Made by a program: the position numbers and the translations under genes. From Leptothrix discophora (lineage in GTDB: Bacteria; Pseudomonadota; Gammaproteobacteria; Burkholderiales; Burkholderiaceae_C), in assembly GCF_030705305.1 (NCBI RefSeq), contig NZ_JAUZEE010000001.1, positions 744,001 to 808,000 of the forward strand: 64,000 bases of DNA, written 5' to 3'. A model generated the notes under the pieces. That model made no database searches, was not told the DNA's origin, and saw only the letters and a program-made list of their open reading frames with translations. This document shows, in pieces, positions 51,801 through 58,555 of this stretch; position 1 is the stretch's first letter, and every line of letters starts with the position of its first letter.

Positions 51801-54411
51801 CGGCGACCTGGTCACTGCTGAGGGCGGCGGCCTGGGCGGAGGTGAGCGCGGCGATGTTGTCGGTCAGCAGGGCCTGGATCTGGGCGGTGCCGAGTGCGGC
51901 GATCTGCGCGGTGTTCAGGCCGGCCAGCTGGCCGCTGGTGAGTGCCGCGATCTGGTCGGTGCCCAGGGCGGCGACCTGGGCGGTGGTCAGCGAACGGACC
52001 TGCGCGCTGGTCATCGCGGCGATGTCATCGGTGGCGATGGCCGCGACCTGGTCGGTCGTCAGCGCGGCGACCTGGGCCGAGGTCAGCACCGCGATCTGCG
52101 CGGTGGTCAGGGCCTCGATGCCGGCGGTGGTCATGGCCTGCAGCGCGGCCGTGCGGATGGCGCGAAGGTCGGCGGTCTCGAAGGCCTGGACCTGGTCGGT
52201 CGTCAGCGCGGCCACCTGGGTCGAGGTCAGCGCGGCAGCCTGTGCCGAGGTCAGCGCGGCGATGTTCTCGGTCAGCAGCGCCTGCAGCTGGTCGGTGCCG
52301 AGCAAGGCGAGCGAGCGGGTGCTCAGGCCGGCGGCCTGGGCCGTCGTCAGCGCGGCCAGCTGGTCGCTGGTCAGCGCCGCGATCTGCGCGGTCGTCAGCG
52401 CGTTCAGCTGGGCACTGCCCATGGCACCGAAGGCCTCGGTGCCGAGGGCCTGGATCTGGCCCGTCGTCAGTGCGGCGACCTGGGCATTCGTCAGCCCGGC
52501 GGCCTGGATCGAGCTGAGTGCGGCGATGCCGTCGGTGCTCAGGGCCTGGATGGCGGTGGACGTCATGCCACGCAGGTCGGCCGACTGCAGCGCGGCAATC
52601 TGGTCGGTGCCCAGGGCGGCGACCTGGCTGGAATTCAGCGCGCCGACCTGGCGGCTGTTCAACGCGACGATCTGGTCGGTGGACAGCGACGCGATCTGGG
52701 CACTGCCCATCGCGGCGACCTGCTGCGAGCTGAGGGCGGCGACCTGCACGGTGCCGATCGCGGCGACGCCGTCGGTGCTCAGGGCCTGGACCTGCTGGGT
52801 GCTCAGGCCGGCGACCTGGGCGCTGGTCAGCGCGCTGGCCTGGTCGGTGGTGAGCGCGCCGATCGCCTCGGTGCTGAGGCTGCGGACCGCCGCCGTGCGC
52901 AGGGCCTGCAGGTTCTCGGTCGTCAGTGCCTGGACCTGGGCGCTGCCCAGCACGGCCGCCTGGGCGGTGCCCAGCGCGGCAGCCTGTGCGGTGCCCAGTG
53001 CGGCGATGTCGTCGGTGGCGATGGCCGCGACCTGGGTGGTGGTCAGCGCGGCAACCTGCGCGGAGGTCAGTGCCGCCGCCTGCTCGGTCGTCAGCGCGTC
53101 CACGCCGGCCGTCTGCAGGCCGCGCAGCGCGGTGGTCCGGATGGCGCTCAGGTCGGCGGTCTCGACCGCCTGGACCTGCTCGGTGGTCAGGGCCGCGACC
53201 TGGGCACTGCTGAGCGCGGCCGCCTGGGCGGTGGTCAGCGCGGCGATGTCATCGGTCTCGATCGCGGCGACCTGGCTGGTCGTCAGCGCGGCGACCTGGC
53301 GGGTCGACAGGTGCTCGACCTGGCCCGTGGTCAGCGCGGCGATCTGGTCCGTGCCGAGCGCATGGATCTGGGTGGTCGAGATCGCCTGCACCTGCGCGGT
53401 GGTCAGCGCGGCGATGTCGTCGGTGGCCACGGCGGCGATCTGCTCGGTCGTCAGGCTGGCGACCTGGCCGGAGGTCAGCGCGGCGACCTGCTCGGTCGTC
53501 AAGGCCTCGATCGACGCGGTCCCGAAGCCCCGCAGCGCGGTGGTGCGGATGGCGGCGAGGTCCGTGGTCTCGAAGGCCTGGACCTGGTCCGTGCCCAGCG
53601 CGCCGAGCTGGCTCGAACTGAGCGCGGCGGCCTGCGTGCTGGTCAGCGCGGCGATGTCGCTGGTCTCGATCGCGGCGACCTGGGTGGTCGACAGCGCCGC
53701 GACCTGCTGGGTGCGCAGGCTCGACACCTGATCGGTCGTCAGCTCCGCGATCTGGCTGGTGCCCAGGGCGCCCAGCTGCGTGGTGGAGATCGCCTGGACC
53801 TGCGAGGTGGTCAGCGCGGCGATGTCATCGGTGGCGATGGCGGCGACCTGGGTCGTCGTCAGGCTGGCGACCTGGCGCGTGGTCAGCGAGGCGACCTGGT
53901 CGGACGTCAGCGCGACGATCGCATCGGTCCCGAGCGAACGCAGCGCCGTCGTGTTCAGCGCCGCCAGGTCGTCGGTCTCGATGGCCTGGATCTGGTCCGT
54001 GCTCAGGGCGGCAAGCTGCGGGGCGGTCAGCGCCGCAGCCTGCGCGGTCGTCAGCGCGGCGATCGCGGCGGTGCCCAGCGCCTCGATCTGCGTGCTCGTC
54101 AACGCGGCGATCTGCGCGGTGGTGAAGCCGGCGATCTGTTCGGTCGTGAACGCAGCCACCTGGTCCGTCGTCAGGGCCTGCATCTGGCGGGTGCTGAGTC
54201 CGAGCAAGTCGGAGGTTTCCATCGCCGCGATCGCGTCGGTGGTGATCACCGCCAGATCGGCCGTCTCGATCGCCGCCACCTGTGTCGAGGACAGTGCCGA
54301 AATCTGCTCGCTGGTGAAGGCTGCCCAGTCCTCGGTCGTCAGTGCGGCGATCGAACGGGTCGACAGGCCGGCGACCTGGGTGGTGGTGAGTGAGGGGACG
54401 ATGGTGGCCAT
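45838..54411 (-). CDS. Giant octapeptide-repeat protein, 2857 aa, with Ca-binding C-terminal domain
   Basis: Residues 9-2600 are 324 octads of the form T-T-x-Q-V/I-A-A-L in unbroken phase, extremely rich in Ala, Thr, Ser, Leu and Gln; I find no Cys or Tyr in this part. Residues 2605-2760 form a domain common at the ends of giant RTX-like proteins, with EF-loop motifs DLDGNGIQ, DLNGDGQISDGRELFG, DSNHDGQLSQSD and DRDADGITDTGEL, likely calcium-binding. A 95-residue tail ends LEDQLRNTPLI. There is no N-terminal signal peptide, which fits C-terminally targeted type I secretion through the LapB-like system encoded 10 kb away on the same strand. AGGAAAG precedes the ATG. The function is probably as an adhesin, matrix or surface-layer protein; I do not recognise the octad as a named family. 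Confidence 0.9.
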   Translation of the reverse strand: MATIVPSLTTTQVAGLSTRSIAALTTEDWAAFTSEQISALSSTQVAAIETADLAVITTDAIAAMETSDLLGLSTRQMQALTTDQVAAFTTEQIAGFTTAQIAALTSTQIEALGTAAIAALTTAQAAALTAPQLAALSTDQIQAIETDDLAALNTTALRSLGTDAIVALTSDQVASLTTRQVASLTTTQVAAIATDDIAALTTSQVQAISTTQLGALGTSQIAELTTDQVSSLRTQQVAALSTTQVAAIETSDIAALTSTQAAALSSSQLGALGTDQVQAFETTDLAAIRTTALRGFGTASIEALTTEQVAALTSGQVASLTTEQIAAVATDDIAALTTAQVQAISTTQIHALGTDQIAALTTGQVEHLSTRQVAALTTSQVAAIETDDIAALTTAQAAALSSAQVAALTTEQVQAVETADLSAIRTTALRGLQTAGVDALTTEQAAALTSAQVAALTTTQVAAIATDDIAALGTAQAAALGTAQAAVLGSAQVQALTTENLQALRTAAVRSLSTEAIGALTTDQASALTSAQVAGLSTQQVQALSTDGVAAIGTVQVAALSSQQVAAMGSAQIASLSTDQIVALNSRQVGALNSSQVAALGTDQIAALQSADLRGMTSTAIQALSTDGIAALSSIQAAGLTNAQVAALTTGQIQALGTEAFGAMGSAQLNALTTAQIAALTSDQLAALTTAQAAGLSTRSLALLGTDQLQALLTENIAALTSAQAAALTSTQVAALTTDQVQAFETADLRAIRTAALQAMTTAGIEALTTAQIAVLTSAQVAALTTDQVAAIATDDIAAMTSAQVRSLTTAQVAALGTDQIAALTSGQLAGLNTAQIAALGTAQIQALLTDNIAALTSAQAAALSSDQVAALTSDQIQLMETADLRAIRTAALQSLSTDAVGVLSTAQVGALSTAQVGALTTAQLAALGTDNIAALSSVQAAALSSSQLGALTTDQIQALETADLRAIRTSALAALGTDAIDALTTAQAAALSSAQVAALTTSQIAAIATDDFAALGTAQVRALTTAQLAALSSDQLGALTSAQIAGMSTGQIAALDTAQVAALSSGNIAALTSAQVAALGSAQAAALSTDQIQALETADLRAMRTATLQALGTDAVQALSTAQAAALTSAQVAALTTTQVGAIATDDLAVMGTAQIRALGTAQVGALSTDQIGALTTGQIGGLSTTQVAALSSDQVAALGTDHLAALSSAQAAALNSSQLAALATDQIQAIETADLRAIRTSVLQALGTDAIDALSTAQVAALTSSQVAALTTTQVAAIATDDLAAMGTAQIRALTTDQVAALGSAQIDALTSSQIGSLSTRQIAALTSDQIASMTTDNVAALTSAQTAALSSDQVAAFTTTQVQALETADLRAIRTAALQAMGTDAIEALSTAQVAALTSAQVAGLTTTQVAAIATDDLAAMGTAQIRALGTGQLGALSTDQIASLTTAQIPGLGTAQIAALGSDQVAALSTANIAALTSAQTAALTSAQVAALTTDQVQAIETTDLRAIRTSVLQALGTAGIEALTTAQAAALTSAQVAALTTDQVAAIATDDLAVMSAAQVRALGSTQLGALSSDQIGALTTAQVAALGTAQVAALGSDQIAALGTANIAALTSLQAAALTSTQVAALTSDQIQSFETADLAAIRTAALQALRTDVVAALGSAQIAALTTAQVGALTTDQVAALDTADVASLTTAQAAALSSAQVAALSTDQVQALETADLRAIRTAALQALGTAAIEALTTAQAAALSSAQVAALTTTQVAAIATDDLAALGSAQVRAFTSAQLGALSTDQIAALTTTQVAGFSTTQIGQLGSDQVAALSTTNIAALSTAQAAALTSGQLAALGTDQIQAFETDDLRALRTAALQALDTAGIDALTTAQVAALATAQVAALTTGQVAALATDDLAALGTAQIRALTSAQLGALSTDQIAALTTAQIPGLSTAQLAALGSDQIGALSTANIAALSAVQAAGLSSTQLGALSTDQVQALETADLAAIRTAALQGLTTDGIEALTTAQAAALTSAQVAALTSTQVGAIATDDLAALSTTQLRGLGSTQLGALSSDQIGALTTAQVAGLSTAQIAALGSDQVAALSTAGIAALTGAQAAVLTSTQVGALTTDQVQALETADLAAIKTTALQGLTTDGVVALTTAQAAALTAAQVAALTTTQVGAIATDDIAALGTAQVRSLGSSQLAALSSDQIGALTSSQVGNLSTTQIAALGSDQVGALGTSQIAALTSAQAAALSSTQLGALTTDQVQALETADLAAIKTAALQGLTTDGIEALTTAQIAALTTAQVAALTSTQVAAIATDDIAALTTQEIRAFTSSQIGALTSDQIGALTTAQAAALTTAELGAFSTDQIAAIQTDDLAALTTTQAGSLSSTALGALTTEQVQALEAADLAALKTGALAGLGTDAIAALTTEQVAALTSHQLNALSSTQLQALTSDAIDALTTAQVAALSTTQVTLLTTDQLVALSTDDMVALTTAQFQALSTTQFQALETTDIAAISTADFASLHTSLVAAFSTDQIQALTTDQIVAFTSSQISHLSTDAVVALTTEQVVALQTADIAAMTTAQIAAFETTDVAVLSNAQIDAMIAATPIVLDLDGNGIQTVAAAQGVTFDVDASGTAEKTGWVGGNDGLLVRDLNGDGQISDGRELFGGGTQLANGQRAGTGYAAMADLDSNHDGQLSQSDAAFRELKVWVDRDADGITDTGELRSLADLGIVSMDLHAVTGQTVENGNLLGLTSSYQTVDGQSHQMADVWFAKQTGVDATAPVAATTTSVPVSLQDVLVEAPDHLLQTPATPTAAGAANETATHAADTAAADSQMVHAAVILPTPDSSLEDQLRNTPLI
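46612..54387 (-). repeat. 324 in-phase octad repeats with a 408-bp (17-octad) super-repeat
   Basis: Each 24-bp unit encodes an octad ending in Leu (or Ile/Phe/Met). Octads beginning with Glu (ETADLRAI-type) recur at fixed distance: the preceding Gln octad ends at 47232, 47640, 48048, 48456, 48864, 49272, 49512, 49920, 50328, 50736, 51144, 51552, 51792, 52200, 53184, 53592 and 54000. Most steps are exactly 408 bp, two are 240 bp (10 octads) and one is 984 bp (41 octads). This shows growth by duplication of a 17-octad block with unequal crossing-over. Confidence 0.93.
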
Positions 54412-54805
54412 GGACTTTCCTGCGTTGACTGGGCGATGAGCGGATTGCCGACGGACCGGAATCAGCTTGCTCGTCGGGATATCGCCAACGGTGCCGGAAA
54501 CTTGAGATGCCCCATCGAGCGAAATGCGCAGGCCGCGGCCGGCATTTCCGCGCCGCGGTCACCGGACGTGCCGATCCGCCGCAGCCGGCGTGCGATCGGT
54601 CACGAAGCACCGCCTCGCCGGCGTGTTCTGCCGGTTCCGGCCGACGCGGCGCCGGTCTGATCCAGATCAACCGCGCCGCCAGCCCGGTCCACAGAAGGGG
54701 CACGGTCACCGACCTTTTCGGGCCGTCGGCGTTGCGCCCTCGCGCGTAGGCTGGCGTCATCGCGCCGATGTCCCGTCGGTGCCACCCGATCGCACGCAGC
54801 CGCCC
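54412..54805. other. 394-base divergent intergenic region of the giant-protein locus
   Basis: The region separates the giant gene (minus) from the second TPR/GT41-like gene (plus) and must hold both promoters. I see no trustworthy gene in it and no strong sigma-70 pair. The one clear signal is the Fnr-like site at 54657-54670. Confidence 0.6.
54657..54670. promoter_or_regulatory. Fnr/Anr-like box between the divergent giant-protein and TPR genes
   Basis: CTGAT-CCAG-ATCAA differs at one base from the Fnr/Anr consensus TTGAT-N4-ATCAA. It lies 246 bases before the giant gene and 136 before the TPR gene. The Crp/Fnr-type regulator encoded at 42232-43011 or a distant Fnr could bind here. Confidence 0.45.
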
Positions 54806-57800
54806 ATGTCGTCGTCGACAAGACAACCGAATCCGCCGTCCCCCGCTGCCCCGTGGCCCTGGCCCCGGTGGTCCGGTGCCGACCTGGCGCCGCAGCGCGC
54901 CCTGCTGGTCCTCGCAGGCGCCGATCCGTCGTCCAGCCTGGCCTGCGCCGACGCCTGCGCCACGCTCGCCGGTCGCGGCATCCGCGTGCTGCTGCGCCTG
55001 CCCTCATCGCAGGCCGACTGGCTGTCACGCGTCTGGGGCGTCTGGGCGGTCTGGCCCATGGCGCCCGGCGACGACCCGGACGCCCTGCCCGACCCGGCCG
55101 GCGCACCGCCCGACCTGATCGACGCGGTCGATGCGTGGATCCCGCTGGCCGACCTGCCGTCGATGCTGCAACCGCCGGCCGAAGGGCCGTGGCCGCGCCT
55201 GCACCTGGGCGCCGTGCTGGTCACCAGCCTGTTCGCCGAAGCCGATGCGCAAGGGCAGCCCGATCGCGCCGACGCCCTCTGGATCGGCAGCTGCCTGGAC
55301 GACGGCCCGTCAGGTGCGCCGGCCATGGATCTGCTCGATGGGCTGGCCGGGCCGCTGCAGATCTGCACATGGCACTGGCGCGATCCGGTCGTCGACCTGG
55401 ATGCCCCAGCCCGGGCGCGTCGACTCGGCCGCTGGCCGGACCTGGGCGCGCCGGACACCGATCGCCTGTTGCTGGCTCGCCGCATGGCCACGCTCGACCT
55501 CCTGCTGACCGACCAGCCCGAGGCCGCGACGCTGGCCTGGTCGCTGGGCAAGCCGGTCTGGTGGCTGCCCGGCGACGCGGCCAAGGCGCCGCCGGCGGCC
55601 CTCGGACCGCTGCCGCAGGTGAGCGTCCAGGACCTGCCCGGCGCCCTGGCCGCCTGGGCCCCGTCGCGTCGCCATGCCTTGCGCAAGCTGGCGCCGGACG
55701 ACGCCCTGGCCGGTGTGGTCGAGGCCATCACCGCCTGCCAGCAAGGTGCCCTCGACGCCGCCCGCGCCCACGCCATCCAGCTGCTGATCAGCCATCCGCA
55801 GCGACCGGATGCCTGGCGGCTGCTGGGCCTGATCGGCCAGACCACCGGCATGCCCGCCTGGGCCGCGCGCTGCCACGCGCGGGTCACGGCGCTGGCGCCG
55901 GCCTGGCCGGATGGCTGGAAGAGCCTCGGGCTGCTGCAACTCGAACTCGGGCAGCCCGATGCCGCGCTGGACTCGCTCGAACGGGCGCTGGCGCTGGCCC
56001 CGCAGGACGCGGCCGTGCGCGGGCCCCTGGCGCACCTGCATGAGCATCGCGACGGTGTCGAGCGGGCCATCACGCTCTACCGCGACGGCCTGGGCCACCA
56101 GCCCGGCGACACGGCCTGGCAACTGGCACTGGCCGCGCTGCTGATCCGCATCGGGGAACCGGAAGGTGCGCTGTCCTACCTCGATGCCTGCGCCCGCCAG
56201 CTGCCTGAGGACGATGCGGGCCACCAGCGCGCGCTGCGGCTGTCCGCCCAGGCCCATGCCGACCGCGGCGACACCGATGCCGCCGCCGCCTGCCTGCGCC
56301 GTTGCCTGGAGCACCACGCCGATGACGCCCGCGCCGCCGCCGACCTGGCCGCGCTGTATCGCAAGCGTGGCCAGATCCCGCGGGCTCGCGAGGTCCTGCT
56401 TCAGTCCCTGGCTGCGGCCGAGGCCAGGGCGGGCGATGCGGGCGAGGCGGCCACGACGTGGACCGACGCCGACCGGGCACGGCGCGACCTGGAAGCCTGG
56501 ATGCTGCTGCGCCTGAGCGACCCGGCGCGTGCGCCGGACGACGACTGCGCCACGGCCTGCGCCACCTTGCTCGCCGGCGCAGGCCCGGACGCCTGCCCCG
56601 ACACCGCCCTGTGGTGCGCCCTCGGACCGCTGCTGGACGGGCCCACGCTGGCAGGGCTGCGCCCATCCGTCCGCCCGGTCGTCATGCCGACCCCGGAGCG
56701 GCGCGCGCTGGGCAGCCGCCGGCCCCGACTGGCCTACGTCGGCTCGCCGGCGGCGCTGGCGCGTCACCAGGACCGGCTGCGCAGCCTGCTCGCCCGCCAT
56801 GACCGCAGCCGGCTGGAGGTGCTGATCTGGCACTGGTCGGCGCCGCAGGACGACGGCCGGGTCGAGACCCCGGCCGGGCTGGACGCCGAAGACCTGGGCG
56901 CCGGCAGCGATGCCGAGCTGGCGCGCCAGATCCTCAGCCTGGAACCCGACGCCCTGGTCGACCTCGACGGTGACGCCTGGCAGGCACGCCCGGGCCTCTG
57001 GTCGCGCCTGCCGGCGGGGCTGAGGCGCGCGGTCTTCGACCGCTGGAAGGACCCGGAAATGGCGGCCTCTGCCGACGTGCCGGGCAGCGCCTGGCCCCTG
57101 GCGCTGGCCTGCGCCGGACCGCCCGACGCCCTGCAGGCCGGCAGCGCCCTGCGGCCGCGCTGGCGCGAGCGCCTGGACCTGCCGGCGCTGGCGCCGGTGC
57201 TGGCCTGCCTGGCGCCGCTGGAAGCGATGTCGACGGCCGACCTGGACCGGCTGTTCGCCCTGCTGCGCGCCTGCGCACCGGCCCACCTCTGGCTGGCGCC
57301 GGTCGACACGGCCGCCCGCGAGGGCCTGGCGACACGCGCCCGTGCCGCCGGGATCGAACCGTCACGTCTGCACGCGGTCGAGCCCGCTCGCCACGCGCAT
57401 GCGCTGCGCCACGGTGGCCTGATGGCGGCCGACCTCTACCTGCAGCTCGCGCCGGACTGGCACGACGGCGTCCTGCCCGACCCGCTGGCCCAGGCGCTCG
57501 CCGCCGCGGTGCCGGTGCTGGCGCGGGGCGGCCGGGCCGACCCGTCCGGACGGGTCGCGGCGCTGATGCGCGCAGCCGACGCGCTCGAAGGTCTGCACGA
57601 GGACGTCGAGACCTGGCAGCAGGCTGCGCTGGGTCTGCTGCGCCAGCCACGCGAGCTGCTCGGCGCCCGCCAGAAGGGCATCACCCGTCACCGCAGCGCG
57701 GCGCTGTTCCAGGCCGCAGCCGTGGTCGCACGCCTCGAAGCGTCGCTCCTGGCCCGACCGCCCGGCACCGCCGGCAGCCGCGCCCACGAGCTGCGCCGAC

Positions 57801-57820
57801 CTCACGCCGAGACCACTTGA
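54806..57820 (+). CDS. TPR protein with degenerate GT41-like C-terminus and extra N-terminal domain
   Basis: A 1004-residue protein with three parts. Residues 1-310 have a sugar-nucleotide-binding look (ALLVLAGADPSSSLACADACATLAGRG; LLTDQPEAATLAWSLGKPVWWLPG, like the second half of GT9 heptosyltransferases) but no firm family. Residues about 310-560 hold some six TPRs (WKSLGLLQLELGQPDAALDSLERALALAP and others). Residues 630-1000 follow the GT41 order (RPRLAYVGSPAA..., DALVDLDGDAW, a GVLPDPLAQALAAAVPVLA block) yet lack the catalytic His, FN-x-x-K and HTT motifs. It may be an inactive partner or scaffold for the true OGT, or a transferase using its N-terminal domain. It is divergent from the giant gene. 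The start at 54806 (MSSSTRQ) has no clear ribosome site. Confidence 0.7.
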   Translation: MSSSTRQPNPPSPAAPWPWPRWSGADLAPQRALLVLAGADPSSSLACADACATLAGRGIRVLLRLPSSQADWLSRVWGVWAVWPMAPGDDPDALPDPAGAPPDLIDAVDAWIPLADLPSMLQPPAEGPWPRLHLGAVLVTSLFAEADAQGQPDRADALWIGSCLDDGPSGAPAMDLLDGLAGPLQICTWHWRDPVVDLDAPARARRLGRWPDLGAPDTDRLLLARRMATLDLLLTDQPEAATLAWSLGKPVWWLPGDAAKAPPAALGPLPQVSVQDLPGALAAWAPSRRHALRKLAPDDALAGVVEAITACQQGALDAARAHAIQLLISHPQRPDAWRLLGLIGQTTGMPAWAARCHARVTALAPAWPDGWKSLGLLQLELGQPDAALDSLERALALAPQDAAVRGPLAHLHEHRDGVERAITLYRDGLGHQPGDTAWQLALAALLIRIGEPEGALSYLDACARQLPEDDAGHQRALRLSAQAHADRGDTDAAAACLRRCLEHHADDARAAADLAALYRKRGQIPRAREVLLQSLAAAEARAGDAGEAATTWTDADRARRDLEAWMLLRLSDPARAPDDDCATACATLLAGAGPDACPDTALWCALGPLLDGPTLAGLRPSVRPVVMPTPERRALGSRRPRLAYVGSPAALARHQDRLRSLLARHDRSRLEVLIWHWSAPQDDGRVETPAGLDAEDLGAGSDAELARQILSLEPDALVDLDGDAWQARPGLWSRLPAGLRRAVFDRWKDPEMAASADVPGSAWPLALACAGPPDALQAGSALRPRWRERLDLPALAPVLACLAPLEAMSTADLDRLFALLRACAPAHLWLAPVDTAAREGLATRARAAGIEPSRLHAVEPARHAHALRHGGLMAADLYLQLAPDWHDGVLPDPLAQALAAAVPVLARGGRADPSGRVAALMRAADALEGLHEDVETWQQAALGLLRQPRELLGARQKGITRHRSAALFQAAAVVARLEASLLARPPGTAGSRAHELRRPHAETT

Positions 57821-57846
57821 TCTCCCATCGATTCCCAGTCTAGAAT
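57817..57846 (+). promoter_or_regulatory. Promoter of tRNA-Thr
   Basis: TTGATC (57817-57822) and TAGAAT (57841-57846) are spaced by 18 bases, a good sigma-70 pair ending 17 bases before the tRNA. The -35 overlaps the stop codon of the preceding gene. Confidence 0.75.
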
Positions 57847-57863
57847 CGCGGTCTTTCGCCGTA

Positions 57864-57939
57864 GCCGGCATAGCTCAGTTGGTAGAGCAGCGCATTCGTA
57901 ATGCGAAGGTCGGGGGTTCGACTCCTCTTGCCGGCACCA
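57864..57939 (+). tRNA. tRNA-Thr (anticodon CGT)
   Basis: A 76-base cloverleaf. The acceptor arms GCCGGCA/TGCCGGC pair fully, the D-arm GCTC/GAGC is intact, the anticodon stem GCGCA/TGCGA has its loop TTCGTAA with anticodon CGT, and the T-loop TTCGACT sits on a stem with two G-T pairs. CCA is encoded. It reads the Thr codon ACG, common in this high-GC genome. Confidence 0.96.
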
Positions 57940-57982
57940 CTTCTCCCGATGAGAAGTTCCCGAAATGCGTAAACCATGCGTA

Positions 57983-58005
57983 AAAGCCGCCCCTGAGGCG
58001 GCTTT
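57983..58005. terminator. Bidirectional Rho-independent terminator after tRNA-Thr
   Basis: The arms AAAGCCGCC and GGCGGCTTT enclose CCTGA, with TTTCTT on the plus side and TTTTAC on the minus side. It can end the tRNA transcript and the convergent yidB transcript. Confidence 0.88.
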
Positions 58006-58066
58006 CTTGCGTCTGGGCCTCGTTCGGCCCCGGGGTGTTCAGCCCTGGATGCTCAACCCTGGATCG

Positions 58067-58507
58067 TCAGCCCTTGAGCATGCCCAGCAGCCCGCCCAGC
58101 GCGGACATGTCCGGCAAGGCATCGGGCACCTGGCCCGTCGGCGTGAGGCGGTCGACCAGCTGCGGCAGCAGGCTGGCGAGGTGGCCGCTGATGGCCTCCG
58201 GCGACAGGCCGAGCGACTGGGCGATGCCCTGCAGCTGGCCGTTGCCCAGCACCGACTGGATCTGCTCGGGCGAGATCGGCAGGTTCTCGCCGGTGCCGAC
58301 CCAGGACTGAACCACGCCGCCCAGGCCCTGGCTCTCGAAGCTGGAGATCAGGCCCTGCAGGCCGCCCGTCTCCGGGTTGTTCAAGAGGCCACCGACGGCC
58401 TCCAGCAACCCGGACGGCGCGTCGCCACCCAGGGCGCCGCCCGCATCGCCTGCCGCATTCGTGACCGCGCCCAGCAACTGGCCGGCGACCGCATCGAAAA
58501 GTCCCAT
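58067..58507 (-). CDS. yidB: YidB-like DUF937 protein
   Basis: A 146-residue protein of the YidB/DUF937 family: a Gly/Ala-rich start (MGLFDAVAGQLLGAVTNAAGD), the GLLEAVGGLLNNPETGGLQGLISSFESQGLGGVVQSWVGTGENLPISPEQI core, and the C-terminal GLSPEAISGHLASLLPQLVDRLTP block. The function is unknown. GAGGGGAAACC precedes the ATG. It stands alone between tRNA-Thr and the diguanylate cyclase gene. Confidence 0.9.
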   Translation of the reverse strand: MGLFDAVAGQLLGAVTNAAGDAGGALGGDAPSGLLEAVGGLLNNPETGGLQGLISSFESQGLGGVVQSWVGTGENLPISPEQIQSVLGNGQLQGIAQSLGLSPEAISGHLASLLPQLVDRLTPTGQVPDALPDMSALGGLLGMLKG

Positions 58508-58555
58508 GGTTTCCCCTCGGTTGGGTTGAAAGAGACCTTATAGCAGGCCGATCGG

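Noticed and set aside
45907..54393. Open frame of 2828 codons on the plus strand opposite the giant repeat gene
   Set aside because: The 24-bp repeat keeps frame on both strands and GC-rich units lack stops, so the antisense frame is a by-product. Its translation is Arg/Gly/Gln-rich, has no start signal and no recognisable domain.
57965..57984. Direct repeat ATGCGTAAA just after tRNA-Thr as a phage attachment site
   Set aside because: The repeat is short, does not duplicate the tRNA 3' end, and no integrase or mobile gene is within the window.
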